Shown here: piece by piece, positions 36,861 through 49,900 of the stretch
Layout of the letters: each line of letters starts with the position of its first letter
How positions within the stretch are numbered: the first letter of the stretch is position 1
Translations under genes and position numbers: made by a program
Notes under the pieces: generated by a model
The model's database searches: none
What the model was told of the DNA's origin: nothing
Seen by the model: the letters and a program-made list of their open reading frames with translations, nothing else
NCBI GenBank assembly: GCA_013399115.1
Contig: VXAA01001244.1
Span: forward strand, 442,734 to 506,733
Reading direction: 5' to 3'
DNA length: 64,000 nt
DNA from: Anseranas semipalmata
Taxonomy: Eukaryota > Chordata > Aves > Anseriformes > Anseranatidae

Positions 36861-36952
36861 AAAGATGGTCAGCTGGGATTCGGGTTGCCTTATATGCCTG
36901 GTGGTGGTCACCATGGCTGGAATTTCACTGGCTCGACCGTCATTTAACTTAG
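36833..36952 (+). promoter_or_regulatory. Upstream ORF overlapping the FGFR2 start
   Basis: ATG at 36833, with another in-frame ATG at 36839, opens 39 codons and stops with TAG at 36950-36952, so it runs across the receptor start codon in another frame. An overlapping frame of this kind, if used, would compete with receptor translation. It could equally be a chance frame. Confidence 0.35.
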
Positions 36953-36982
36953 TTGTTGAAGACGCCACGTTGGAACCTGAAG
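36865..36982 (+). CDS. FGFR2: FGFR2 coding exon 2: start codon, signal peptide, mature N-terminus
   Basis: FGFR2 is a single-pass receptor tyrosine kinase at the cell surface that binds fibroblast growth factors with heparan sulfate. This exon gives residues 1-39 plus the first base of codon 40. Residues 1-23 form a signal peptide (hydrophobic core [11 protein letters not shown], likely cleavage after Ala23 before RPSF), followed by the start of the mature chain ending in LEPE. The ATG at 36865 has A at -3 and G at +4, a strong context. An in-frame ATG at 36808 would add 19 residues (containing STWRYG) but has a weaker context; similar extensions are, as I recall, annotated in some mammalian FGFR2 entries. 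The donor is G|GTAAAT at 36983, phase 1. The insertion of two residues in the signal peptide relative to human is my recollection of the family. Confidence 0.96.
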
Positions 36983-39048
36983 GTAAATCATTCTAGAGTG
37001 CTTAATTCTGCAAAAGAAGTTAATTTGAAATGCCTCAACATCTGAAATTAAAGTCAACAGCTTTATGTGCTTTGGTAAATATAAGGCAAGTAACAGATTA
37101 GCCCTCAAGAGTTGTTTTCCAACTTTTCCTATTCACACGTGGACTGTTCATGCAAGCATAAGTTTTTTTAATCTTGTGCAAGCAAGTGGTGTCAGTGATT
37201 TCACTTGGGACTGTCATCACGTTGTATAATCAAAGCGTACGGATGAAAGTTTTCAGGAACGGGTCTTTAAGGAAACCAGTGTGTTGCACTTACGTACCTG
37301 TAACATATTGCTCAAGAAAGGACACGGCTGGATGTCTTTGAGATATGAACTACCTGGAAAGTTAAGAGGAAAAAGAAATTACAATTGTTTTTAATCACAA
37401 GTCCTGATTGTTTAATTTTGCAGGGCACTCTGTAAAAACAGGTGTTGCAGCTTTATTGTTGTTTGTAGCTGGTTGCTATACATTTCCCTATTGTTGTTAA
37501 TATCCAAGAACAATTGGTATGCTGTCTGGATTGCAATTTCTGGAAGTGCAAATGTGGAGATCTGAATGGCAAGGATAGCAGCTAATTACTGTGAAAGCAA
37601 AAAGTCACTGAAACCTTTGCATTGAAAGAGATGTTTTGATAAAATCTCCTATTTTGAGCCTGCACCTGTTGGTACGTTCTTGTAGATCTATCCCTTCCTC
37701 AAACTTTCCAAAGTGTTTTTCTTCTCTATAGAGCTAAGGAAGGGCTGCTATTTTTATTGTCTTATTATATTTAAGATTGATTTTACTACATTGTGTGGGA
37801 TCTTTTCTGCTCTCTGAACACCTTGGGGGGAAAGCAAGGCTTCCTTCATAAGGTTTTTATCCCTCATTTGGAGGAGTGATTACATTTCTAATAACTGAAC
37901 TGTCAAAACAATGTAATAGTCCATAAAACATTTTTCATCAGGCAAGCTTTCTGGAGAGAATTTGGCCTTTACGCATTCGGCTACTCATGTCCAGGGATAT
38001 AGCTTTGTTTTTATTTAATCCCTTTTTCATGCAAAACGTATTTGTTTCTATCTACTGCCTCTAAAAATAGACGTCACCAGCTAACACATTTTTAGAATCC
38101 GTTCCAAGTACATTTTTATTGATGGCAGGGGAAGAATTATTTAGAGACGATGAGCCCTCCTCCCTAGCAAGCATTCCTGAAAAAATTAACACACTATAGC
38201 AATATTGTCATCTGTCATGGACAGAGATTGTTGATAGCAAAGCTTTTTTGTTTCTTCCCCTTCCCTTTTGAAGGTAACATGAATTTAAAAAAAAATAAAC
38301 AAATCCCAACTCTCATCACCACTTACCTTGTGATTTGTTAATTGCACATCTGGTGCCTTTTTTGGCTTTTCAGAGGAATGACAAAATCAGGAACAGTTCT
38401 GTTTTTGGATTAGCTGTTTGTAGTGAGGTCCTTTGGTTTTAGGGTTAAATCAGAAAGAATGTGATTGCAGGATTGGTGTAGTATTTTGCAAGGAGAAGAG
38501 TAAGATTTTTGACTTATGCCTGATAATTTTTCAGGGAAAGAATAGCTCTATTATTTTAAAAAGCACAGTTTAAAAATGGGCTTCTTCCACAATGAATATC
38601 CAGTAGGTGGGAATCTGAGTTTTATCAAAGTGTAAATTGCTAAAAACTATTTAAAAGTTCTTCCCTGGGTAGGAATGTTAACTTACATGAGATAATTTTA
38701 GATGTGAGAACCTGAATCATTACCAGAAAGGGAAAAAAGGCTTCTAAGTTAATGATATAATAAGAGCTTTTATGCTGCAGAATACAGCGAATTGTGTGGG
38801 ATTTATATCTGAGATTTGGGAAATAAAACCTCCTTCATGTACTTCATTAAACCCCCTTAAGAAAAAAAAATACTAACTTTTTACAGAATCACCTTCTCTG
38901 GGTTCCGTCACTGCCACCCACAAGCTCTCTGAGCTGAAAAGAAAACAAAAAAAAAACTTTAAAAAATCTGTTCAAAGACAAAGCTGCTTTTATATTTTTT
39001 AATTTAGTAAATGCCAAACATTTTGGTCACAGCTAATTTGAGGGGGGT

Positions 39049-39590
39049 CAGGTGCTCCAATAATGTACGATTTTGGTCGGGCTGCTGACGGTGCAGTCGT
39101 TAGAGCAGTGACATTTCGTACCAGCTGAGAAGGTCGCCAGGACTGTGACCTTTTGTGACATATGCTGATCTGTTCCTTCATGGACATGTGCTGAATTCTG
39201 TCTTTTTTTGGTGTTAAGTTCTTTTATTGTTGCTATTTATTGTCTTAGTGACTCAGAATATTCAACAAGCTGTATGCAACGTTAACAGAAATTGAGATTG
39301 TGGCTTTTTGATCCTTTGACTGTAATAAATAACCCCTGGTTGAAATACACTGTCGTCTCTTAGCTAAACACAACTTTAGGGATATTTGCAACCATTTTCT
39401 TCAGATTATCTGGTACGTACTTTACGTACAAGCGATATTTATCTGTCGGGGTAATCGGCTGCATAGCAGCGTATACACGTGTGTTGATGCGCTTTCTTCG
39501 GTTACCCGCAGTATATCTGATCCCTTTGGAAGCATGCTTCCCTAAGGTGCTTTCATGGAGTGCTGGACGCGTCGGGCTCTGAACCTGATC
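39049..39590. promoter_or_regulatory. CpG-retaining patch in intron 2
   Basis: Within AT-rich intron, 39413-39580 carries about 13 CpGs in 170 bases at roughly even base composition, and 39065-39135 carries about six more. It includes the inverted repeat GTACGTA/TACGTAC (39413-39419 and 39423-39429, 3-base spacer). CpG in methylated vertebrate DNA decays, so retention suggests an unmethylated element or young sequence. An open frame of 79 codons on the minus strand (39360-39599) has no recognised similarity. Confidence 0.35.
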
Positions 39591-41259
39591 TATGACCATT
39601 AGCTATTACTCTGGTACATATAAAAATATTTACACTGAAGATGGTATCTTGAACCGTTGTAAATTATAATGTCAATATTGATATCACGGACACTCACTAA
39701 GGGCTGGATCCTAAATCTGTTTATTATTGGTTGCGGTGCTTTCTTTTCTTATGCAGTGATAGTAAAATCCAAGGCTGGTGGTGTGAGCAGAAATGGGACC
39801 TGTAGGAGTTGGTTTGGGGACTGTCAGCTATCGGATACTGTCTTGCAACAAGTGTTTACATATATGCTTTTTATCCCAGGGAGCATAACGACTTTCTGCT
39901 TTTAAATATTTAGAAATAAGTCTACCCCAGTGTGTATAAAGGAGCCATTCTCTTTCTGTGTACCCAGCCTGCGAAGGCCTTTGACAGCCAATGTTTCAAA
40001 AGGGCTTTGACCGCACACATAGGTTGAACAGTTACTTTGTGAACTGAATAATTAGTTTAGACATATATTTGATAAATAGCAAGCTCTCCCTTGACCTTCC
40101 CTTGCCCAGGCTGTGTGTTATCGTTCTGCTGGGCAGCTAATTTGGTCTCTTCCCCGTCCAGTGCCTTGACGCTGTCCTTGGAGCACCCGCTCGGAGCCCT
40201 CGCCTGGTGCAATAACAATGTGTTTCAGTTCTTTTAATTTAGGTCAAATTTCAAAGGACTAATTTAAGCTTTCCACAAGGGACAGCCTAATTCGGTGTCC
40301 TGTGGAAAACACGGTAGTTTAGAATGGCTTTAAATGCGTGTTTGGGAGGCTCCTAGGAGCTACAGCGAGTGAGACCTTCTGTAATGCGCGATGTGTGCTT
40401 ATGCTGGGCTCCAAAGTGAGTAACGCTTTGTCACCTGAGCTTTAACTCGGTCTGTGGATGCTGAACAGCATGCAAACACGTTTGGTGCCGTACCCAGAGC
40501 AGTGCATATGTTTTTATAAAAATGTTGCTTTATCCGCAGGCAGTGCTCAAAGGTTAACGTCGCATGTGGTCACAGCATGGTCAGCACAGTCTGGTCAGAG
40601 ATGCTTCGTTAACCATCGTGGCCCACCTGGATGCAGTTGTGGGGTCTTGTGAGGTGTTTCTCAGGCTCCCAGGGACCATGCAGGGCTGCAGCAGGGGTGC
40701 CCACCCCAGGTCCTCTCCCTGTCCCTGCCATGAGGTTGCAGGGCTGGGAGGCACCAGGGTGCTGCTCCCGGTTTGGTAGGGAAAATAAAGCAAAAAATCC
40801 ACCCAGGATTCCCTTGCAACGTTACACTTTTGTAGAAGAGCAGTGGCTTTGGTATCTGCAAGTTATGATTAACAATTCAAACTGATTAGTTAAATCAGAG
40901 GGTGTTTTTTTCTCCTTTTTTACGGAAGGGCAGTTATCAGAAGGGCAATTTTCGCAGCCCATTATGGAGGAATGTGACATCCACACAGATATGGGTGAGG
41001 GTTGGATGTTATTTGGCCCAGTGCAGGAGTTGCTAGCTGAGGTTCTGGGGAGCTGGACAAGCAGGCAGATTAATTGGTCCAATCCATCCTTTAGCAGGTC
41101 TGGAGCTGCAGACTAATGAGGCATGGGTATGGTTGTTATTTCCAGTTGGTGTTGGCGAGACACTGCAAGTTGGTTATGTGTCAGCATGGTAACTGTTTTG
41201 CAAAGTAGCACAAATAATTGGTCACTTCAGGCCTATCTGACATATTTTAAAATCATAGC

Positions 41260-41277
41260 TTTTTTTTTTTTTTTTTT
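41260..41277. repeat. Poly-T run
   Basis: Eighteen T residues in intron 2. Confidence 0.85.
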
Positions 41278-43256
41278 AAATCACTTGTGTAGATAAAACC
41301 CCTAACCAGTGACTGACTCTGATGGCAGCATAGTTTTTAATTTCAAAACAGTTCTTCCTTGGCAGAGAACGTGCAGCAAATTTCAGGCTATAGTAACTTT
41401 TTATAGGCAAGTTGCAAGCCTTCGAAAGCAGGATTTACAATGGAAATGCTGACAACTCCAGTTATGCAAGGATGTGTATGCATGAGATGACGGACTATTG
41501 TGGTGTTGTAATAACATCTATGCCATAGCTCTTAGTGAGTACATCTCTATATCCAGCTTCAGTAGAAATGATCACTTGCCTTTTAGGAAATAAATTAAAA
41601 AACTAATATTTTCTTAGAGTGAATATCAAGTTTAGGTACAGATGGAAATGCGAGAAAAATACTTAACTACGCTTAACTGTCAGATTTTAAACTGTTAAAC
41701 ATTTTGTGAGCCCTTAAGATTGAAGCTTTATAGTGAAAGTGGAGACTTTCCTTCTTGGAAGCAGCTCTCCTAAGCAACATAAATCTGTATTTTTCAAAAG
41801 AGCCATCACCCAGTTAGGCAAGTTACGTCTTGTCTACTTGCAGTAGTGCACCTGGTTTAACTAGAAGAGAACATTTATTTCAGTGCAGTTAAGTGCAAAG
41901 TCTGTGCGGAAGAGACATTGGGAACCCAAAGCACGTCTGAAGTGATGAAGGGTGTTGCACCAGAATGAACAGGGGCCTGGATCCCTGGTTATTGACGCTG
42001 GACGTGCTGTGCTGCTCTGATGGAGCTGGCCTGCTCGGGTGTGAGTGTTCCTGACGCAGTTGGTCAGAGCATGCTAATTTGTGCTTGTGATGGTTGTGGA
42101 AGCCAGATAGCGCTCCACCTGGCACAGAGCCTATGGGATAAAATTATCCCTACAGCAATGTCTCTGAAGAGCAGGCTGGGCTGGAGTTCAGGTTCAGCAT
42201 GCTGTGCCCCATGTCTGTAGCATTTTTGTCTTGATTCGGCACCGCACACCCCAAAATCAGAGATACCTTCATGAGGCGTGGGACTGAGCTGGCTTTTAAG
42301 CTGATAGAAAGTGAAGTTGGGGCAACTTTGAATAGAGTCAAACCTAAATCCAGACCAGACTCGAGGGGCGCAGCAGACAGCGGCTCCTGTTATAACGAGG
42401 AGGCATGTGCTGCTGCGGAAGCTGGGCCACGGTGTTCGGTCGCGGCACAGAGCTGGCACCTGGCGCCGGGGCTGTGCCACTGGGGAGCGCCAGCTGCAGT
42501 GAGGTGCTCAGTAAAGGCAGCAGGGGTAAATGTTTATGGGAATTTCTTTTTTAAAAATTTTAAAAGCAGGTTATAAATCATTTACTGATTAACGTGCATC
42601 TCCAGCGTGTCACGTCCCATCCCTTAACTATCACTGCTGTTTTGGTAAGAAGAAACCTTTTTTTCAGGAATACTGAGCTTTGGTTTTCCTGGTTCTGCTT
42701 AGAGCATCAGAGCAGTCAGCAGCTAGTACAGAGTCGTGCCCCGCAGACTTCAGTTTCTGCTGGCTCAGGTCCTTTTACTGCTCGTCACCTCACAAATGAC
42801 AGTATCTGTATCAAAGAGAGGGACAGAAGGGCAAGCTAAGTGCTGGCTGAATTCTACCGTGCGGCTTTCTTTGGCTGTCATGCTATTTTTATTTTAATTG
42901 TATTTTTGAAATTACTGTAGTGAAAGCATTTGGTGAACCTCAGAGAAGCTGAGGAGCTCGGAGATGTGACCTACTTTAATTCCCTTCCTTGCATGTTGTT
43001 GCAAGTTCTGTGTAATTATTGCTTTTCCTCCCCCGCAAAAGAACTGGCTCATCAGTTTGGGACATCAACCGATTTCGAGCTGCCTCGCAAAGTGCCTCAT
43101 GGCAGGAAACCCGCATGAACCGAGAGGAGGCAAAAATCCATTTGTATGAGGGAAGCAGCCTTCGTTTAGGAGGGTTTGCTAGGATGGGCAGTGTAATGTG
43201 CTGGGTGACTGGAGAGGAGGAGGGAGGGTGAGATGCTGGTTGGGCAGGAGAAAATC

Positions 43257-43272
43257 GTGTGTGTGTGTGTGT
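43257..43272. repeat. (GT)8 microsatellite
   Basis: Eight GT units in intron 2, probably length-polymorphic. Confidence 0.9.
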
Positions 43273-43597
43273 TTTCTTTATTTCTTCCCCTCCTGGCTTT
43301 TTATAAGTTTGTTTGGAAGAGAGTTTTGTGACATAGTAGTTATCACCTCAGGCTTTCTCCCGGGGGGCTCATCCACATTGTGGCCAAGTTTAAATGGAAT
43401 TTGGAGCTGGATGCTGCTGCCAGGCGTGCTGTAGCAGTCTGCACTGACCAGGACAAGTCTGTTGGACGTTAAACCAGGGTTGGATGGAAGAGGACTTGAT
43501 CAGAGCACCGCACTACAACTTAGTTCTTGCACATAATAGAGAGATGTGGTACAGAAAAACTACGTAAGGTTCATTATATTCTTTAGGATGGCCTGGA

Positions 43598-43665
43598 GAG
43601 GCGCGCGGTGAGCAGCCGGCAGGACTGGCTGCTGGGCGGCCGGGCAGCGCGCACCGCGTGGGACT
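43598..43665. promoter_or_regulatory. Short GC/CpG-rich patch in intron 2
   Basis: A compact stretch with gcgcgcggtgagc, gcggccgggcagcgcgcaccgcg and similar words is embedded in AT-richer intron. It could be a small regulatory element. The cggtgagc word looks like a splice donor, but no matching acceptor or coding frame supports an exon. Confidence 0.3.
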
Positions 43666-46380
43666 GGCTTTGCCAGTTTGGGAAGTGCCCTGTGCAGTGT
43701 CTCTGTGTCGCAATGTTTAATCTGTTTCAAGGAAAGTAACATTTATAATTCTGAATGTTGCTTTAGGCCACCCAGCTGGTTTTAAAAATCATTTTTAAAA
43801 AATAGTTTAAAATTCAAGCCGTTCTTGAACGTGGTTGTGTTAAGCATTGTTTAATCATGAAAAACAATCATGCTTAGATATTACAGTGTTAAAGTACCCA
43901 GATTTAGCTGATGTTGTTTACTTACCAGGGGAGCACAGGTGTTTCAGATGTGCAGGATTAGCATGGGGACTTTGTAATAAATCTGCAGTGTGCTACGGCT
44001 TGCTAATAGCCCTTCTACTAACAATTCAGAAACAGTTGAACCATCTTCCATTAGGATGGCAAAGTGCCCAGGAGCGACTGCTACAATAGCAAGTGACCTA
44101 GGTGTCTGCAAGTTAAAAATAATAACCCTTGTCAGGTAAATGGTTGTGGCCACCTGGAAGTGCAGGGCACCAGTCTGCAGGTACCCCGGTCCTGCTTCGC
44201 TCTCTGGAGCTCTGATGCCTTTTGACTAAGTATTGCTTTCAGTTAAAAGGGAGCCTGGTATGCCTCGAAGCTCGGTCATTTTGAAGTATTTGGAGAACAT
44301 CCTACGGTTTATACGTGTCGAGGATAGGACTTTCACAAGAGCTGAGGGGATGTTTTGGGGATATTGTTTCCAGTGACTTTTTTTCCAAATCCCACTTTAG
44401 GAAGTGGGGAAAGATGAATTTCAGAGGCAGAGTGGGGAATAAGCGAGATGAGACTTCCAGACGAGCTGCTAAAATTAAGAGGATTTGTATAGTCAAGTAA
44501 AAATGGGACTGCGTACAAAAGAAACAACTGCTGATTTGCTTATAGGGAATCTGAATAGAGGTTCTCTGCATCCAGAACTAGCACTTGAACATGAAATTGT
44601 GCAATTTTTAACCTCTTAGTTGTAATTTATTTCTTTTGCATGTTGAGTAGTAATGGTCCCAAGCACAGCCTTCGGCAAACCTGGAAAAAAAGAGCTGTGT
44701 TTTTATGTTTGGATTTATGCTTTGTTCTCTTATGTTTTTATGTTGCTCTTGAAATGCAAATAAGGGATCTAGAAAAAAGCTATAGATTGGAATAGATGCA
44801 AGAAAATATGGAAAGTAGTAAAACCCTGTGCAACTAAATATACATGCTCATACTTTTTCCAAGGCTGTCTATCCTATACAGAGTCTTTCTCGAGCAGACT
44901 CTAACACTAAGCTGGACACTGGAGTTGGTTAAATTGATCTGTTACTTGCTTATATGCAGAATATGGTCAGGATGGTTTGATATTCTGCTGTTGCTGAAAG
45001 TAAAAACAATGAGCAAATGATCCCAATCTCTTATTGGATTCTACCTTTAAGGTATAGAAGTTTATTTTTTTTTTTAAGCTCTTCATTTGAGTTTCTGGTG
45101 AAAAGTGATACATTTCCCCCTTGTATTGTATAATAGATTACATGAGAAGACTCTTCTGTAATGAGTCTGAAGATTAGTTAATTATTTTTGAGATTGTGTT
45201 ACATGTGTTAGGTTTATATTGTACTCCCCAGTACACTTACTTAGCACAGGGACCAGCACTCTGTTGATTCGTGCAGCTAATGGAGTTTCTGGCTTGAACA
45301 AAAATTGTCAAGATTTGATGTGTGGAACCAAAGGTTCAAGTCCTGAAGATGACCTGTAGCTTCTCGTCGTACTAGTGATGTATTAAAAGGCAGTGCAATA
45401 GTTTTAGGGGTTTTGGTGTGGCAACTCAAGACTGGGGGTGGTTTCCTCCCTCCCTGTTACGAAGCCTTTGTGCAGAAGACATACTGATGCTTTACTGCTT
45501 CTTGCTTTGTCCCGTATCTGGAGACAAATCCTACGGTGACTATTGTGTAAAGAAGTCTTCATCCTGTAAGGAGCGGACCGTGAAGAATGGGGACAAACAG
45601 GAAGAAATCGCAGGGCAGTTCCCAGCAGCAGGAGGTGGCCTCGCTGGTCTCTCTGCTGTTTACTTTGAACTTGGCATGCTCTGAGTCTTCCCTGGCTTGG
45701 CTTCCAAAAGCATAAAGCACACAGCCAAGCCCATGAGCATGTGATAGTTGGCATTTTTGACGTGTGTTGCGTGGTTGTGCAGCCATAACTCAATGATCAC
45801 AGCTATAAAGACAGGTAGGAGCAAGCAGGCTACAAGTTGTAGGAATTTTAATCTCTGCATGAAGCCTAGACATGTACTTTTTTTTTTTTGCTTTTGAGAA
45901 GGAGTCTGCTTGCTGTAAACATGGAAATGGGGTGTGAGACATCAACCCAACTGCTTTGCAGCCATCAATACTGTGCTGCAATAACTCACGGACCTCACGC
46001 CACATCAGCCAACACACCAAGAGAGTAGGGTTTGCCCCAGGGGACCGTGTGCCCACACCCTTCTGTTCTGCTGGGCATGATGTAGGCCCTAGGGGGTCTG
46101 CCGCTGGGGGTGGCTACCTAGAGGAGCTGTGGTTCTGTAATTGCTGACCTGATAAAGTGTATGACACACGGCAGATAGATGTAAGCATGTGGGGATAAAT
46201 TTTTGGTGCACCTGCAGAGCTTTTGTCTTGACCGGGGAATCTGCAAGTGATAGAACTCTTTGCTGCTCATCAGAATTATTTATTTTTTCTAAGTCTTCAA
46301 AACTTAGAAAAACACGTTAGTGCAGTGTAATGTTTTCCCTTACTAGTGATGATATTGGCAAGTATTTCAATTGGAGGAGA

Positions 46381-46408
46381 TTTTTTATTTTTATTTTTAT
46401 TTTTTTAT
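46381..46408. repeat. T-rich (TTTTTA)n repeat
   Basis: Four T5-7/A units in intron 2. Confidence 0.85.
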
Positions 46409-46927
46409 GATCTTAGTATATGTAAGACTTGATAGGAGTTGACGTGATGCTGTAGGCTCAGAGCAGGCCAGGGCAGCTGGAAGCTCTACACTTGCTAGAG
46501 TACCGTGCATGTGTGATATGGCAATGCTTGCTTCAGTTTGCAAGTTTTCACTTCGAGGGCTGAAGGATTCCTCCGGTTCCTCAGATCTCCCCCAGTTTTG
46601 CCTGGTTTCATCTCTTGTGCAGCCATCAGATGACTTGGTCCTTATAGCGCAAGGATAGTAGGGTCAAAGAAGATGCCAGGAAAAAAATACCTCAGTTTAT
46701 TCTGGAGAGTTTGCTGCCTAACATTTTGTGGAAGTCACTGTGTTTTTGAAACAGAGCAGGCTGGGAGATTGTTTTAGAGAAACAGCTGAAGACTTAGGCT
46801 CTGCCACATTTTTATGTTTGTAACTGTCACACGTGTCTCCTGCTTGTTGGTGCTGTGCATTTGGTGAAGGTTTTCTACAAGGGCTGGATCGTTTTCATCA
46901 AACATAAAATTAACATTTTTAAACACT

Positions 46928-46964
46928 GGGGGGGGGGGGNNNNNNNNNNNNNNNNNNNNNNNNN
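46928..46964. other. G12 homopolymer adjoining a 25-base N gap
   Basis: Twelve G residues (46928-46939) run straight into undetermined bases (46940-46964). The run may be longer in reality, or part of a G-rich repeat that stopped sequencing. Confidence 0.95.
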
Positions 46965-49900
46965 GAAATGATTCCCACTCTTTGGAGTGCTGTTCACAAT
47001 GACAAGGGATTTTTTGTGTGTTTTAAAATCATACAAGGAACTTCAGTAACTTTGAAAGGAAAGTATTTTATCAGAGTACAGAGACTTCCTGATTGTGCCT
47101 GGCCGAGGCAGAGCCGGGCATAGCTGGCAGCTAGCTGGCGGAAACACAGCACAAATGAGACAGCAGGAATCCAGTGACTTTGGAGAAACAGATGGATGAA
47201 TTGCAAACACTATTTTGTCCTCTTTTGCATAAGGAGAAGTGTTAAGCCTTTGTGACTTCGGTTTGCTGCTAGCTAACATTAGATAGTCACAGTGGCCAGG
47301 AATCATTCTTTGCATTTTTGAACCGGTGGCTATCGCTTTTGTAGGTTAAGTTTACCGTCCATCACCCTATCAGAGGAAGACATGGGTCTACTCCTAACAT
47401 TAGCCTGCCAACTTAAATTGATGGAGAAGCCCATCAACTTGTACTGGGGATGAGAATGTTGCAAGCCTGATTGATACCTGGGCTTTCTGGTCCTCCAGAG
47501 GCTGGCTCCTGGAGGGAGCATGAAGTCTGGGGTCTGATTCAAAATCATGGGGCCTATGGCTACTCTGCTTCAGGCACAGTTCAATGTCCCCATTGCATGT
47601 TGTTCATCCAGCGTGGTCTTGCTGGATCTTCCTCAATTCCAGGAAAAATAGCAGGGTGGGAGAAGGGGTAGGAGAAGCAGCCAGAGCGGGAGTGGTTGGC
47701 AGCCTGGCGTCCCCCATGGGGACATTCAGTTTTGCAATGAACCTCTTGGATTCTTGACAGGTCAGGTTTGTTGACCCTTCTGGGCATGCTATAGTGAGTG
47801 TTTAGTTATTTACTAAAGCCTTTTGAAGTGAAAGTGGCTTGATGGGGTCTGAGGCTTTTGTGTTATGGAGAGTTGTGTGAGAATCTTTGCTGGGGTTAGC
47901 TATTAGCTGATTGTTTAATTATTTGGCTCTGTAACTAAGTAACTAAATGCCTTGAGCCTTGAGATAAGTAGCTCTTTGTTAACATTTTAATAAATGGAAA
48001 CAAATAATAATAACTTAAAACCTAAGGAAGTATAAATCTCTCGTTTCGGTGACCAGTCTTGAATAGAAACATGATTTGGAATATAACTGCGTACCTCATA
48101 ATAATATGAAATAGAGCTTTCAGAATGTCCCCAGTCCTCTATTGTGGTCATGGCTTTTATACAAACAATATTTTCTTCTTTTGATGGCTGGATGGCATAA
48201 ACCATTCTGCAAGACTGTATGAGCAGGCGAAGAAAAAGTTTGTCTGCTTATTTAACAGCAGCTTAGTTTTCCATGGGGTGTTGTTCAATAGCTCCACCCA
48301 TAAAGTTTAAATATGCTTACATTGTATGCCCCACTATTACAAATAAGGATGTAGCTGAGAGTAAACAATAGCAGAAGCAATGTTCCCTCCCATGTCCTCC
48401 AGTGTTTTAAGAACATCAACAGAAATTTTACACATGCCTTTGTTGTTTGTTTGTTTTTTAAGGGTGATAGGCAGGTGTTATTCACATGTGTTAAAGCACC
48501 TTTGCAGTGGGAACTAATGCCACTATTATAGGATTTGCAGGAGAAGTCCCTTAGAGAAGAATTTTGCACTACCGTCCATGGGCTGTGCGGAGCTCAGCCA
48601 GCAAAGTACTGGGTGATGGCTTACAGCTTATGGTGATGGCTCAGGGATACAGTTTTAGGCAGGAAGAATATAAATGTGATACCAGATCATCAAGCCTTGC
48701 TTGGTGGTGTGGGCTCTGCCGAGCCATCTCCTCCTCCCCCTGAGATGTAGCTGGCTGTTTTCACTTAGGATCCTAGAGTTTGGGAAGACTCCAGAGGATG
48801 CTGCTTCAAATGCCAGAGGATGGGTACAAGTGAGGGCTGAGCATGTGTGCAGCCTCACTTCTTTGGTATGCTCAAAAGATGTGGAAGTGGGGAAATAATC
48901 CTCATGTAAGCCTCAGGGGCAGCATTGATGTGACTATACAGTGTGCAAGTGAGTGCAAGACTTGTCCCTAAATCTCAGAGCAGTGTGCAAATGCTTGTGA
49001 GCGGGTGCAGTGTCCTGTGGGGAGCTGACTTTGTAGGGTAAAGCTGTTTACGTGCTGCAGGGAATTTGTTAAGAGTTTCAACTTGTTGGTTTTCTTTGCG
49101 AAGCTATTGGACAGGCTAATGCCTCCGAATCCCACCTGTTCTCTGTTTGCATTTGGGCACCATTTCAAACCCACACTGGAAAAGTTTATAGGCAAACATT
49201 ATAAAAAGTGACAGTCTTAAGTGCTGCTACATTCTAGTTTGGCAACACAAAGGCTCACCTGAAAGAGCTCACTATTTCCAAACATGACTTCATTATTTCA
49301 TGACAACACTTGGGGCTGGATCTTCCCTGATACTCCAAAGAGAAAGAAATGCAGGAGGATAATGTTTACCAAACTCTAATACCTGCTTGCATTTTTTTGT
49401 TTGTTTGTTTTTGTTTTGCTAGTAATTTTCCTTTTAAAGCTGTATTTGAGTTTGGATTTGGATTTGTGTTGAAAGACTTGGAGTAAACTTGGGGTTAGTA
49501 ATTTAAAAAGAGTTGAAATCAAGGGTAGTAGGTAGAGAATTGTTTTCATTGTGATTGTATGGGAAGAAGGGCAAACTGTCTGCACAGGAGGCCACTGCAG
49601 CCTGTGCGAGCACACTACAAGTGTCCTGGGGCTGTTCAGCAAAGCCTCTAAAGCAGCTGAAGGAGGGCTGAGCTATCGTCACCCATGATGGCTTTTAAAA
49701 AGTTTAAACAAAGACATTTTAAAATACTCCTGTACATTGTTGGCACAGTGTTAACTCTGTAAAAGAAATGTACTTTGCAGGTAGAGTGCTTACAAAGACG
49801 CCTTGTAAACTTCAAAATAAATTAGCAAGCTTGTTTCAGCTACATTTTCTTCTTTCAATTTGACAGTGGAATCTGAATTAAAAATTTTCTCCAGCATACT

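Larger units (their letters stand above)
36726..36864 (+). other. FGFR2: FGFR2 exon 2, 5' untranslated part
   Basis: A pyrimidine tract (ctctcctcccc) ends in gcagcagcag, giving three tandem AG acceptors at 36725, 36728 and 36731. I use the first as the exon boundary, without transcript support. The leader before the main start at 36865 contains several ATGs (36786, 36808, 36825, 36833, 36839), described separately. The segment 36808-36850 resembles what I recall of the mammalian FGFR2 leader, where the same STWRYG-type extension can be read. Confidence 0.65.

Noticed and set aside
36808..36864. ATG at 36808 as the primary FGFR2 start
   Set aside because: Its context is weaker than that at 36865 and it would bury the signal peptide behind 19 extra residues; kept only as an alternative.
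39360..39599. 79-codon minus-strand frame in the CpG-retaining patch
   Set aside because: Not recognised as any protein; short enough to be chance, so only the CpG pattern is reported.
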